The notes beneath the pieces are model-generated. The model searched no databases and was not told the origin of the DNA. It worked only from the letters and a program-made list of their open reading frames with translations. Positions 1 through 8,153 of a stretch of 64,000 bases of DNA are shown here, piece after piece (the first letter of the stretch is position 1; each line of letters begins with the position of its first letter). Position numbers and translations under genes: made by a program. The stretch lies in the NCBI RefSeq assembly GCF_002891295.1, contig NZ_LGUI01000006.1, forward strand, positions 186,001 to 250,000, read 5' to 3'. This DNA comes from Streptomyces eurocidicus. Lineage in GTDB: Bacteria > Actinomycetota > Actinomycetes > Streptomycetales > Streptomycetaceae.

Positions 1-1203
1 CCAGTCCGGCGGTACCCGCGTCGCGGCCGACAGGAGGGCCAGGACCGTGCCCGCCGCCCCGTCGAGGAAACCGGGGCCGTCGGCCGCGGCCTTCAGCCGG
101 GCGGCCGACGCGGCGACGAGCGCGGCCACCGCGCCGGTGAGCTCCGGGTCCCCGGTGTCCTGGGCGAAACGCACCGTGATCTGGAGGAGCCCGGCCAGGC
201 CGTGGCAGAGGCCCGTGCCGTCCGGGGGCGGGCGCCGGTGGACGGCCTTCAGCGCGCGGACGGCGAGAGCCCGGAGGGGCGCGTCGTCGAGTGCCGTGCC
301 CGCGAGCCACAGGGCGCGGGCGATCCCGGGGGCCCCTCGGCACCACGAGGCGCGCGCGGCCGGCGGACATACGGGCGTGGGGCCGCCGGGTGGCGGGAGC
401 GGGACCAGAGCGGGCCAGTCGGGGCCCTGGGCGTCGTCGGTCCGGCGGGCGGCGAGCCATCCCGCCAGCCGGACGACCGCCGCGCGCTGGCCGGGGACGG
501 TGACGCCGCCGCCGAGGGCCAGGGACAGCAGGGAGAGCGGGCCGGCGATGCCGTGGGCCACGCCGCAGTCGAGGGCACCGTGCGGGAAACGCGCCCGCCG
601 GTCGGGGTCGTTGATGGCTTCCGGTGGGGTGAACCAGTGGGGCGTACCGGCCCGGTCGGCGCCGCTCAGCGCGACGAGGGCGGTGAGCACGTCGCGCAGG
701 GCCGCGCGGGCGGCCGGTTCGTCGTACCGGCACAGCAGGTACGCGCCGGTGCCGGTCGCCCCGGCGATGACGTCGAAGGCCCGGGGCGGCGGGCCGTGCG
801 GGGTCGCGGCGAGCGCGCGGGCCCGTAGCGACGCCTGTTCCACGACGCGCTCGTGCGCCGCGGTGCGGGGCGGGGCGGCGGGCGACAGCGACCAGGCGGC
901 GAACGCGAGGCCGGCGAGCCCGCCGAACAGCCCCGGCGCGGCGGTGGGTCCGCCGAGGCGCGCGGCGCCCTCGACCGAGGCCGCGAGGTACCCCTCGGCC
1001 ATGGCGCCCCAGCCCTCCCCCGGCAGGCAGCGGTCCAGTTGCCGGAAGGCCAGGACGAGCCCCGGGCCGCCGTCGGCGAGGTCGGGGTGGACGCGGGCGG
1101 GCACCCGGCGCGGCCGGCCCACGAGGCCGGAGACGAGTTCGAGGGCGTCGGCGGCCGCGCGGTCCCGGAGGACGGCCGTCCGAGGCGGGGTGCTGTCGGG
1201 CAA
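1..1203 (-). CDS. LanC-type lanthionine cyclase, stand-alone (cut by window edge)
   Basis: A LanC-family zinc cyclase adds peptide cysteine thiols to dehydrated Ser/Thr to close thioether rings. 401 codons are visible and the C-terminus lies beyond position 1. The three conserved stretches are present: 'DCGVAHGIAG', 'SWCRGAPGIA' (first Cys zinc ligand) and 'GLCHGLAGLL' (Cys-His ligands), so the metal site looks intact. The chosen start is TTG at 1203, because AGGAGA lies about 8 nt upstream and the family-like sequence begins soon after; no ATG fits this frame. It follows the precursor gene after a hairpin (1238-1281). The synthetase upstream already has its own zinc cyclase domain, so a second cyclase is unexpected. 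It could instead act on another substrate or be a LanC-like protein of other function. Family assignment is firm; role in this pathway is inferred. Confidence 0.8.
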   Translation of the reverse strand, partial: MPDSTPPRTAVLRDRAAADALELVSGLVGRPRRVPARVHPDLADGGPGLVLAFRQLDRCLPGEGWGAMAEGYLAASVEGAARLGGPTAAPGLFGGLAGLAFAAWSLSPAAPPRTAAHERVVEQASLRARALAATPHGPPPRAFDVIAGATGTGAYLLCRYDEPAARAALRDVLTALVALSGADRAGTPHWFTPPEAINDPDRRARFPHGALDCGVAHGIAGPLSLLSLALGGGVTVPGQRAAVVRLAGWLAARRTDDAQGPDWPALVPLPPPGGPTPVCPPAARASWCRGAPGIARALWLAGTALDDAPLRALAVRALKAVHRRPPPDGTGLCHGLAGLLQITVRFAQDTGDPELTGAVAALVAASAARLKAAADGPGFLDGAAGTVLALLSAATRVPPDW

Positions 1204-1237
1204 CGCGGGGTCTCCTGCGGGGGCGTGGGGAACGGGC

Positions 1238-1281
1238 GGAGGTTCCGTACGGCCCGGTCACGGCGACCGTACGGAACCTCC
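1238..1281 (-). terminator. 15-bp hairpin between precursor and LanC gene (attenuator or terminator)
   Basis: A perfect inverted repeat has arms at 1238-1252 and 1267-1281 (GGAGGTTCCGTACGG and its complement) and a 14-nt loop. It lies 23 nt past the precursor stop and before the LanC start, with no T-run. A stem here would favour high precursor mRNA with partial read-through into the cyclase gene, as is common after RiPP precursor genes. The hairpin is seen; its function is inferred. Confidence 0.6.
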
Positions 1282-1303
1282 TGACAGCGTCGGACCGACG
1301 GCG

Positions 1304-1438
1304 TCAGGACTCCTGGCAACGCGGTCCGATGTCAGTGCACTGACCGCTCGTCCAGTCGGTGTCACAGCACATCACCGGTTCCAGCGTCCGTTCGTCCGTC
1401 TCCGGCAGTTCCTGCAGCTCCAGAACCTCTGTCTCCAT
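1304..1438 (-). CDS. Lanthipeptide precursor peptide, class IV/III leader type
   Basis: A 44-residue peptide starts at ATG 1438 with a strong GGAGGGAGGTGA ribosome-binding site just upstream. The N-terminal half is acidic and contains 'EVLELQELPE', close to the LxLQ leader helix that class III/IV synthetases recognise. The C-terminal half, 'MCCDTDWTSGQCTDIGPR' followed by 'CQES', has four Cys (24, 25, 34, 41) among Thr27, Thr30, Ser31, Thr35 and Ser44. That composition fits a multi-ring lanthionine core. The gene overlaps the last 77 nt of the synthetase gene in another frame and is followed by a hairpin and a LanC gene. No match to a known lanthipeptide core came to mind. The leader/core boundary cannot be fixed from sequence alone. 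Confidence 0.78.
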   Translation of the reverse strand: METEVLELQELPETDERTLEPVMCCDTDWTSGQCTDIGPRCQES

Positions 1439-4400
1439 CTCTCTCACCTCCCTCCGGGGTGGTCGGGGTGGTCGGGGTCGCCGTCCGCGCGAGCGCGGCG
1501 GTGGTGCCCCGCCCGGCGGTGTCGAGCAGCCAGGGCCGGTCGCCGCCGTGGGCGAGACGCAGGAGGAAGTCGAGGACGCCGGCGAGCCCCACGTGGTAGC
1601 TCGCGTGCACCTCGCGGAGGGTCTCGTCCGGCACCAGCAGCCGGCCGTCGCGCCGGGCCGCCCGGAGGTAGAGGCAGTCGGCGGCCTCGGCCGCCCACGC
1701 GCGGTAGCGCTCCCGGCCCGTCGCGTCGGCGAGGTCGAGCAGCAGGTGGGCGTTGCCCGCGACGCCGTGACAGGTGCCGGGACCGAGCCGCCAGCGGTCC
1801 CGGTGCACGGCGACGGCGGCGCGTTCGGCGTACTCGCGGAAGGCCGTCTCACCGGTCGCCCGCCACAGCCGGACCAGGAGGGTGCCGATGCCGGAGGCGC
1901 CGTGGCACCAGAAGTCGAGGCCCATGCGCTCGGTCCGGCCCGGCCCCTTGGGCCAGCGCGCGGCGTCGCCGTCCCGTTCGGCCACCGCGCACAGGGCGTG
2001 GCCCCCGGCGGCGGCGATGTCGACGAGCTCGGGCCGGCCGAGGTCGCGGCCCACGGCGAGCAGGAACGCCGCGTGCCCGGCGACGCCATGGCCGAAGCCG
2101 TAGGAGGCGGAGCCCGCGAGCTCGGCGCGGTGGGCGGGGCCGAGCGGCCAGTCCACGCCGCGGGCGCCGGGCCGGGCGGTGAGGCCCAGCAGCCGGTCCG
2201 CGCACTCCGACGCGCGGTCGGCGAAGCGCGGGTCGCCCGTGGTCCGCCACAGGCGGAGCTGGGCGAGACCGGCACCGGCGAGGCCGTGGCAGACGTCGGG
2301 GGCGTGCCAGTCGAGGGGGATGCGCAGGGCGTACTCACGGGCGCGCCCGGCCAGCGCGCGGTCGCCGAGGGTACGGGCGGCGTCGTGGAGCGCCCAGACC
2401 GCGCCGGAGCGGCCGAAGTAGAGACCGGGCAGGATCCGGCTGGGCAGGGTGAGCCGTTCGTCGAGCCAGTGGGCGGCGGTCCGTAACACGGCCCCGGTAC
2501 CGGGGTACGCGCCGGAGCGGACCGCCCGGTCGAGCACGGCCAGCACACCGGCGGCGCCCAGCTGGACGTTGCAGGGGTCGCCGTACGGGAGGGAGCGGGG
2601 CGGCGGCCACAGGTACTCGCCGGAAGGGGTGAGAGTCGCGGCGAGGTGGGCGAGGCCGTCGTGGAGGAGACGGTGGACCCGGGTGGGGGTGAAGGTGACA
2701 GCGGGAGTGGTGGTGCGGGGAACGTCACGGGTAGGTGTCACGGTGGGGCACGGGGTCCCGACGGCGGCCGGTACGGCGCCCCCGGTCCGCGGGCCGACGG
2801 GTTCCGGGGGCCGGGAGACGGCCGGCACGACGGGCTCGGGCGACCGTACGACGGCGGGTTCCGGGAACTCAGGAGCGGTCGGCGCAACGGGCGGCCGGGG
2901 CTCGGCGGCAGCCGGCGCGACAGGCTCCGACCGTACAGCGGCGGGTTCCGGAGGCTCGGGGGCAGTTGACGCAACGGGCGGCCGGGGCTCGGCGGCAGCC
3001 GGTACGACCGGCTCCAGCGACCGTACGACAGCAGGTTCCGGGAACTCAGGAGCAGTTGACGCAACGGGCGGCCGGGGCTCGGCGGCTGTCGGCGCGGCCG
3101 GCTCCGGCCGTACAGCGGCGGGTTCCGGAGGCTCGGGGGCAGTTGACGCAACGGGCGGCCGGGGCTCGGGGGTAGCCGATACGACCAGCTCGGGCGACCG
3201 TAAGACAGCGGGTTCCGGAAGCTCAGGAGCAGTTGGCGCAACGGGCGGCCGGGGCTCGGCGGCTGTCGGCGCGGCCGGCTCCGACCGTACGACAGCGGGC
3301 CCCGGGCGCTCGGCAGCAGTCGGTACGACCGGTTCGGTCCCTACGCCCGGTTCGGCCCGTAGGAAGGCCGCGGCCTTCTCCAGCGGCCAGCGGGCCGGGC
3401 CCCCCGCCGTGAGGCCGAGGACGAGCGGCGCGAGCGCGTGCAGGGCCCGGCAGTCCGGGGCCGCGGCCTCGACGAGCGCCGCGAGCCGGTCGCCGGCCGG
3501 CCGGGCCGGCGGCGTGTCCGCGGCGAGCACCGGGTTGATGCCGGAGGTGACGTGGAGGAGGGTGGCCCCGAGGCTGAAGCAGTCCGCTTCCGGGCCGGGC
3601 GCGGGCGGTGGGTCCCCGCTGTCGCGGCCGGGGCCGTCGAGGCCCTCGGACGCGGCGGCACCACCGACCGGCCCCGCCAGGTGTTCCGGCGCCGTGAACC
3701 CCGGCGTGCCCGCCGCGTACGCCCGGCCGCCGGGGCGGACCGCGCACTCCAGGTCGACGAGTACGGGCACGTCGTCCGGCGTCATCATCACGTTGCTCGG
3801 TTTGAAATCGCGCACCACGTAACCCGCCGTGTGCACCTCACCGAGGAGGCGGGTGAGGTCGCGGGCCAGCCGCCACGCCGGGGACACCGGCAGCCGGCCC
3901 CCGTGACGCGCCGCCCGCTCGGCGGCCCATTCGTGCAGGGGCGCGCCGTCGATCAGGTCCTCCGCCAGGAAGACGTGCCCGGCCGCCTCGAACACCTCGT
4001 GGAGGGCCGGGGCGACGCCGAGTGGTGCGAGCCGGGTCAGGACGTCCGCCTCGTGGCGCAGCGCGTCCCGGGCGTCACCGCCGCCCCGGCCGGTGCCGAT
4101 GTGCGGGCGCGCCTCCTTGAGCAGGACGTCGGTTCCGGTCAGCCGGTCGTGGGCCCAGTAGACGCCGCCGCGGTTGGAGTGCCGTACCGCCTCGCGGACG
4201 AGGTAGCGGCCGGCGAGGAGCACGGGGTCGCCGCGGCGCCGGGAGGAGGCGGCGCGCACGGGCGGGGCGAAGGGAGGCGGGGCCCAGGAGGGCGGCGAGA
4301 ACCAGGGGTTGCGCTCGTCGGGGACGAGGGTTCCGTCGGGGGATCTGAGGCGTCCCGCGTAGAAGCCCTCGTCGTCGAGTTCGCGCGGCCGGGCGAAGCA

Positions 4401-4832
4401 GCCGTAGCGGTAGTGGACGAGGCTGCCCGGCCGGTAGCGCCTGTCGGAGAGGATGGCGGGGCCGGTGAGGCCGAGGGTGGCGCGGTGGAGGGTGGCGGCG
4501 AGCTCGCGCAGCTGGTCGTCGTCGGCGGGGTAGACGGTGAGGAACTTGCCCGACTGGGCGCGCGGGGCGCGTACGGAGGTGAGCTCGGCGAGGATCCGGG
4601 GCGTGCCCGCGAACTTGAACGCGCAGGCGTGGGCCACGAGTACCGGAACCGCGCGCTCCAGCACATGTGGCGCGGATCCGGTGGTCGCGGAGAGGTGGAG
4701 CTTCCAGCCCTGCGGCCGGCGTGCGTGGTGCGGCGGGGTGAGGAAACACCAAGTGGCACCGGAACGGAGCGTCCAGGGCGGGTCCTCACCGTCGACACAC
4801 CGCTCGGTGATCGACCGATAGCTCGTTGCCAC
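1362..4832 (-). CDS. Class IV-like lanthipeptide synthetase (lyase-kinase-cyclase)
   Basis: This 1156-residue enzyme phosphorylates Ser/Thr of a precursor, eliminates phosphate and cyclises. Residues 1-200 match the lyase domain ('GWKLHLSAT', 'GKFLTVYPAD', 'PGSLVHYRYG'). About 205-490 is the kinase, with 'YVVRDFKPSNVMM' and 'VDLECA'. About 720-1125 is a LanC domain with 'DFWCHGASGIG' and 'GTCHGVAGNAH', the Cys/Cys/His zinc set that marks LanL (class IV) rather than LanKC (class III). Unusual is a roughly 215-residue Pro/Ala/Glu linker made of tandem repeats between kinase and cyclase. The last 60 residues are low-complexity and run over the precursor gene. The start is GTG 4832 with a poor ribosome-binding site. 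Two in-frame TTA codons (544 and 783) suggest bldA dependence. Confidence 0.88.
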   Translation of the reverse strand: MATSYRSITERCVDGEDPPWTLRSGATWCFLTPPHHARRPQGWKLHLSATTGSAPHVLERAVPVLVAHACAFKFAGTPRILAELTSVRAPRAQSGKFLTVYPADDDQLRELAATLHRATLGLTGPAILSDRRYRPGSLVHYRYGCFARPRELDDEGFYAGRLRSPDGTLVPDERNPWFSPPSWAPPPFAPPVRAASSRRRGDPVLLAGRYLVREAVRHSNRGGVYWAHDRLTGTDVLLKEARPHIGTGRGGGDARDALRHEADVLTRLAPLGVAPALHEVFEAAGHVFLAEDLIDGAPLHEWAAERAARHGGRLPVSPAWRLARDLTRLLGEVHTAGYVVRDFKPSNVMMTPDDVPVLVDLECAVRPGGRAYAAGTPGFTAPEHLAGPVGGAAASEGLDGPGRDSGDPPPAPGPEADCFSLGATLLHVTSGINPVLAADTPPARPAGDRLAALVEAAAPDCRALHALAPLVLGLTAGGPARWPLEKAAAFLRAEPGVGTEPVVPTAAERPGPAVVRSEPAAPTAAEPRPPVAPTAPELPEPAVLRSPELVVSATPEPRPPVASTAPEPPEPAAVRPEPAAPTAAEPRPPVASTAPEFPEPAVVRSLEPVVPAAAEPRPPVASTAPEPPEPAAVRSEPVAPAAAEPRPPVAPTAPEFPEPAVVRSPEPVVPAVSRPPEPVGPRTGGAVPAAVGTPCPTVTPTRDVPRTTTPAVTFTPTRVHRLLHDGLAHLAATLTPSGEYLWPPPRSLPYGDPCNVQLGAAGVLAVLDRAVRSGAYPGTGAVLRTAAHWLDERLTLPSRILPGLYFGRSGAVWALHDAARTLGDRALAGRAREYALRIPLDWHAPDVCHGLAGAGLAQLRLWRTTGDPRFADRASECADRLLGLTARPGARGVDWPLGPAHRAELAGSASYGFGHGVAGHAAFLLAVGRDLGRPELVDIAAAGGHALCAVAERDGDAARWPKGPGRTERMGLDFWCHGASGIGTLLVRLWRATGETAFREYAERAAVAVHRDRWRLGPGTCHGVAGNAHLLLDLADATGRERYRAWAAEAADCLYLRAARRDGRLLVPDETLREVHASYHVGLAGVLDFLLRLAHGGDRPWLLDTAGRGTTAALARTATPTTPTTPEGGERDGDRGSGAAGTAGDGRTDAGTGDVL
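2810..3335 (-). repeat. 87/90-bp tandem repeats encoding the synthetase linker
   Basis: The motif GCAACGGGCGGCCGGGGCTC (plus strand) recurs at 2884, 2971, 3061, 3148 and 3238, spaced 87, 90, 87 and 90 bp. Each unit encodes 29-30 residues of the type 'EPRPPVASTAPE' plus 'PEPAVVRS'. The alternating spacing suggests a 177-bp higher-order unit. All units stay in frame with the synthetase. Confidence 0.9.
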
Positions 4833-4986
4833 GGAAGCAGCATGGCACCGCCGCGCGCCGGAGGGGAGGGCGGGTGTCGGACAGCCGTCGCCGCACGGTG
4901 CGCGGGCGGCCTCGTCTCCCCCGGGTGGAACACACCTCTCTCCGGCGCGCGTTGACGCCGGGGCGGCCCGGCGCCCCGGCGAGTCC

Positions 4987-5928
4987 TTACGTCCGGTCCA
5001 CGAGGTCGCCGGGGTCGGTATTGGCTCCGCAGAGCACCACGGCGACCCTCTCCCCCGCCTCGGGCGCGTAGCCGCATTCCGGGAAGGTGAGCGCCGCCAG
5101 GGCGGTGGCCGCGGCGTGTTCGACGGCGAGCCGGCGGTCGTCCCACAGCGCCCGGCGGACCCGGACGATCTCGGCGTCCGGCACCAGGACGGAGGTGACG
5201 TCGTCGTGCCGGGCGGCGGCGAGCGCCATCGGGGAGACCCGGCGGGCGCCGAGGGAGTCGGCGGCCACGGAGTCCACCGCCACGTCGACGACGCGGCCCG
5301 CCTCCAGGGCGGCGTGGAGCGCCCGGCAGTTCTCGGGCTCGACCGCCACGGTCCGTACGCCGTGCCGCCGGGCGGCCGTGGCGACGCCGGCGAACAGCCC
5401 GCCGCCGCCCACCGACACGACCACGGTGTCGAGGCCGGGCACCGCCCGGCGGATCTCGTCCACGAGAGTGCCGGCGCCCGCGGCGATCAGCGGGTGGTCG
5501 TAGGCGTGGCCGGCCAGCGCGCCGGTGGCGGCCGCGAACTCCTCGCAGGCCGCGAGCGCTTCCGCGTACTCGGCGCCGACGAGCCGTACGTCCGCGCCGT
5601 AGCCGCGCAGCCGGTCGGCCTTGACGCGCGGGGCGGTCGCCGGGAGGAAGACGGTCGCCGGAACGCCGTGCCGCCGGGCGGCCCAGGCGCAGGCCAGCCC
5701 GGCGTTCCCGCCCGAGGCGATGGTGACGCCCGCCGCCGGCCGGGCGCCCGCCTCGCGGTGGGCGGCGAGGAAGTTGTGCGCGCCGCGCGCCTTGAAGGAC
5801 CCCGTGTGCTGCGTGAACTCCAGGGCGAGCCGTACCCGGCCGGGCCCGTCGGCGGGAACTACGGAGACCGGGCGGACATGACCGGCCACCCGGTCGGCCG
5901 CTCGCTCGATGTCGTCGTACGTCAGCAC
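4987..5928 (-). CDS. PLP-dependent threonine/serine dehydratase-like protein
   Basis: A fold-type II PLP enzyme of the threonine dehydratase family, of about 313 residues, the usual catalytic-core length. 'TGSFKARGAHNF' holds the Schiff-base lysine, 'ASGGNAGLACAWAA' is the substrate loop, and 'VVVSVGGGGLFAG' is the glycine-rich phosphate-binding loop. No C-terminal ACT domain is present, so allosteric control of the biosynthetic type is unlikely. GTG 5928 is chosen as start because GAAGGG precedes it and the family sequence begins at 'LTYDDIERAADRV'. ATG 6042 would add 38 Arg/Pro-rich residues unlike the family. It diverges from a TetR gene across a palindromic operator, so it is probably that regulator's target. 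The substrate (Thr, Ser or another hydroxy-amino acid) is not decidable here. Confidence 0.82.
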   Translation of the reverse strand: MLTYDDIERAADRVAGHVRPVSVVPADGPGRVRLALEFTQHTGSFKARGAHNFLAAHREAGARPAAGVTIASGGNAGLACAWAARRHGVPATVFLPATAPRVKADRLRGYGADVRLVGAEYAEALAACEEFAAATGALAGHAYDHPLIAAGAGTLVDEIRRAVPGLDTVVVSVGGGGLFAGVATAARRHGVRTVAVEPENCRALHAALEAGRVVDVAVDSVAADSLGARRVSPMALAAARHDDVTSVLVPDAEIVRVRRALWDDRRLAVEHAAATALAALTFPECGYAPEAGERVAVVLCGANTDPGDLVDRT

Positions 5929-6066
5929 GGCGGAAACCCTTCTCGGAGCACGGAAGCGGGGCACGCCCACCGGGGGACACGGCAGGTCCCGCGCCCGTGG
6001 AACGGACACGAGCCGGCCACGGACCGGGGTCGCACACGGCACGGACAGTGCCGATACGCCGTACGA

Positions 6067-6098
6067 TACAGCGTATCAACACCGTACGATACGCTGTA
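6067..6098. promoter_or_regulatory. Inverted-repeat operator between dehydratase and tetR genes
   Basis: TACAGCGTATC (6067-6077) and GATACGCTGTA (6088-6098) form an 11-bp perfect inverted repeat with a 10-nt spacer. A smaller palindrome, GATACAGCGTATC, sits at 6065-6077, and CGTACGATAC is repeated. It ends 4 bp before the TetR start. This is the expected place for autoregulation and for control of the divergent gene. Confidence 0.7.
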
Positions 6099-6102
6099 CC
6101 AC

Positions 6103-6738
6103 ATGCCCAGGCACTCCGCTTCCCTCGACCGCGCCACCCCCGAGGCCATCGCCCGCACCGCCCTCTCCGTCATCGACGAGGAGGGGCCGGGGGCCCTGAG
6201 CTTCCGCGCCCTCGCGGAGCGGCTGGACGTCTCCCACGCCACGATCCACCGCCGCTGCACGGATCTGGGCGGACTGCTCGACCTGTGCACGGACCACCTC
6301 GCCACCGAGCTGCCGGAGATCGCGCCGGGCACCGACTGGGCCGAGGCCACGGAGGCCCGCTTCGGCGGCCTCTACGAGCTGCTGACCGCCCACCCGGGGC
6401 TCGTCGCCCTGCGCGGCGCCCGGCCGTGGCTCGGCCCGCAGCTGCTCGCCCGGCTGGTCGAGCCCGCGCTCGCCGACAACCTCGCCGCGGGCATGACGCC
6501 GGAGGACGCGTTCCGCACCTACCGGCGGATGTATCTGCTCACCCTGGGCAGCGCGAGCTTCGTCGACCACAGGGACCCCAAGGCCACCGTCGTCACCACG
6601 CGCTCCGCGCTCGCCGCGCTGGACCCCGAGCGGTTCCCCGTCCTGACCGGCCACATGGACGTCATCCTCCCCGCGATGACGGACCACGAGGTCTACTACG
6701 GCGCGCTGCGGCAGCTCATCCGGGCGGCCCGGCCGTAG
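6103..6738 (+). CDS. TetR-family transcriptional regulator
   Basis: A 211-residue one-component repressor. Residues 8-55 form the TetR helix-turn-helix ('ALSFRALAERLDVSHATIHRR'), followed by an all-helical ligand-binding half with a TetR_C-like tail ('TGHMDVILPAMTDHEVYYGA'). The start is ATG 6103. The mRNA leader must be very short because the operator at 6067-6098 lies directly upstream. The gene is divergent from the PLP dehydratase, the likely controlled gene. The ligand is unknown. Confidence 0.88.
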   Translation: MPRHSASLDRATPEAIARTALSVIDEEGPGALSFRALAERLDVSHATIHRRCTDLGGLLDLCTDHLATELPEIAPGTDWAEATEARFGGLYELLTAHPGLVALRGARPWLGPQLLARLVEPALADNLAAGMTPEDAFRTYRRMYLLTLGSASFVDHRDPKATVVTTRSALAALDPERFPVLTGHMDVILPAMTDHEVYYGALRQLIRAARP

Positions 6739-6799
6739 CCACGGCCGCCGAGGGGGCGCCGGGGCCACCGGTCGGCGGTTGTCAGTCCCACCTGCCACC

Positions 6800-7618
6800 A
6801 TGATCATCATGTTGCAGGTTTGCCTGAACGGCTCCCGAAACCGGGTCGACCACCCGGCCCTCCCCGGCACGGCCGCCGAGCTCGCCACCGCGGCGCGCGC
6901 CGCGGTGGCCGCCGGCGCGGAGGACGTCCATCTGCACCCCCGGTCGCCCGACGGCGCCGGCGCCCTCGACCCCGTCGCCGTCGCCGAGGCGCTGCTGGCC
7001 GTACGGGCGGCCGCGCCCGGCGTGCCGGTCGGCGTCACCACCTCCGCCCCGGCCGCGCCCGACGCGCGGCGGCGGGCCGAGCTGGTGCGCGCCTGGCGGG
7101 TCCTGCCGGATCACGCCTCGGTCGACTGGCACGCGGACGGCGCCGATCTGGTGGCCCGCGCCCTGTGGGAGCGGGGCGTCGGCATCGAGGCCGTCATCCG
7201 CTCCGGCACCGACGCCGTGGACCGCTTCCGGGCCTCGCCCTTCGCCTGCCGGGTCCTGCGCGTCCGCGCCGAGGTCGCCGACACCGAGCCGCTGGCGGCC
7301 CTCGCGTCCGCCACCGCCCTGCTGCGCGCGCTCCGTCCGGGCCTCGGAGCGCCCGTACTGCTGCACGGCGAGGACGGCGGCGCCTGGCCCGTGCTGCGCA
7401 GGGCGACGGCGCTCGGGCTCGCGCGGCGCGTCGGCATGGAGGATGTGACGCACACGCCGGACGGCCGCCCCGCCGCGGACAACGCGGCGCTCGTCCGGGC
7501 CGCGCTCGCCGTTCCCGGCGCGAACAGGCCCTACGCGCGGGCCTCCCGGCCGCCGGCGTGGTCCGCGCCGCGCGTCGCGCGCTTCACCCGGGACGCCGGC
7601 CGGACGTGCGGCGTGTGA
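6800..7618 (+). CDS. BKACE family (beta-keto acid cleavage enzyme, DUF849-like)
   Basis: A TIM-barrel enzyme of the BKACE family, whose founding activity condenses a beta-keto acid with acetyl-CoA; members use many beta-keto acids. The family start 'LQVCLNGSRNRVDHPALP' is clear, and 'AEDVHLHPRSPDGA' contains the His-X-His zinc ligands. The protein is about 272 residues, slightly shorter than the typical 280-310. ATG 6800 is chosen; ATG 6809 is equally possible. TTG 6779 would add seven residues without family similarity. It stands between a TetR gene and an HxlR gene with no obvious operon partner. Substrate not predicted. Confidence 0.75.
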   Translation: MIIMLQVCLNGSRNRVDHPALPGTAAELATAARAAVAAGAEDVHLHPRSPDGAGALDPVAVAEALLAVRAAAPGVPVGVTTSAPAAPDARRRAELVRAWRVLPDHASVDWHADGADLVARALWERGVGIEAVIRSGTDAVDRFRASPFACRVLRVRAEVADTEPLAALASATALLRALRPGLGAPVLLHGEDGGAWPVLRRATALGLARRVGMEDVTHTPDGRPAADNAALVRAALAVPGANRPYARASRPPAWSAPRVARFTRDAGRTCGV

Positions 7619-7656
7619 CCACGCCGCACAGGGGTTGGAATCCTGGATTCACCTTG

Positions 7657-7673
7657 TCCCCAAGGCTTGGGGA
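7657..7673. promoter_or_regulatory. 17-bp palindrome upstream of hxlR-type gene
   Basis: TCCCCAAGGCTTGGGGA is an almost perfect palindrome (8-bp arms around one G), flanked by TTG and CAA. It is followed by a -10-like TACGAT about 12 nt before the ATG at 7704. This is a good candidate for the HxlR binding site (autoregulation). Confidence 0.65.
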
Positions 7674-7703
7674 TGCAAAACGGGCTGCCTTACGATGGGG
7701 CCC

Positions 7704-8153
7704 ATGACGACATCGCGCCCCTGTTCGATCGCCGACGCGCTCGGCGTGGTCGGCGAGAAGTACTCCCTGCTGGTGCTGCGCGAAGTCTTCTTCGGCGTCC
7801 GGCGCTTCGACGCCATCGCGCGGAACACCGGAGCCCCCCGCGACATCCTCGCCTCCCGGCTGCGCCGCCTGGTCGAGGCGGGCGTGCTGGAGAAGGTGCC
7901 GTACAACGAACGCCCGGCGCGCTTCGAGTACTGCCCGACGCCCTCCGGGTACGACCTGCGGCCCGTCCTCCTCATGCTGATGCGCTGGGGCGACCGTCAC
8001 CTCGCGGAGCTGGCGCCGACCGTCTTCGAGCACTCCTGCGGCTCCGACCTCGACCCCGCCGTCGTCTGCCGGTGCTGCGGCGAGGAGATCGACGGCGCGT
8101 CCATCACGCCCCGCTTCCAGGTCCCGGGCTGGACGGTCGAGGGCGCGGCCTGA
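7704..8153 (+). CDS. HxlR-family winged-helix regulator
   Basis: 149 residues. The N-terminal 'CSIADALGVVGEKYSLLVLREVFFG' is the HxlR signature with its conserved Cys, followed by the recognition region 'APRDILASRLRRLVEAGVL' and the wing. The tail has 'CRCCGEEID', a Cys pair that could bind metal or sense redox state. The start is ATG 7704; longer starts would run through the palindrome. No divergent target gene is evident, so only autoregulation is suggested by position. Confidence 0.87.
   Translation: MTTSRPCSIADALGVVGEKYSLLVLREVFFGVRRFDAIARNTGAPRDILASRLRRLVEAGVLEKVPYNERPARFEYCPTPSGYDLRPVLLMLMRWGDRHLAELAPTVFEHSCGSDLDPAVVCRCCGEEIDGASITPRFQVPGWTVEGAA

Noticed and set aside
47..2182. 711-codon open frame on the plus strand
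   Set aside because: Arg/Ala/Gly-rich antisense shadow of the LanC and synthetase genes; no domain pattern. Long antisense frames are normal at this GC content.
5929..6042. Upstream ATG extension of the PLP dehydratase
   Set aside because: Adds Arg/Pro-rich residues unlike the family; the GTG at 5928 has a better ribosome-binding site.
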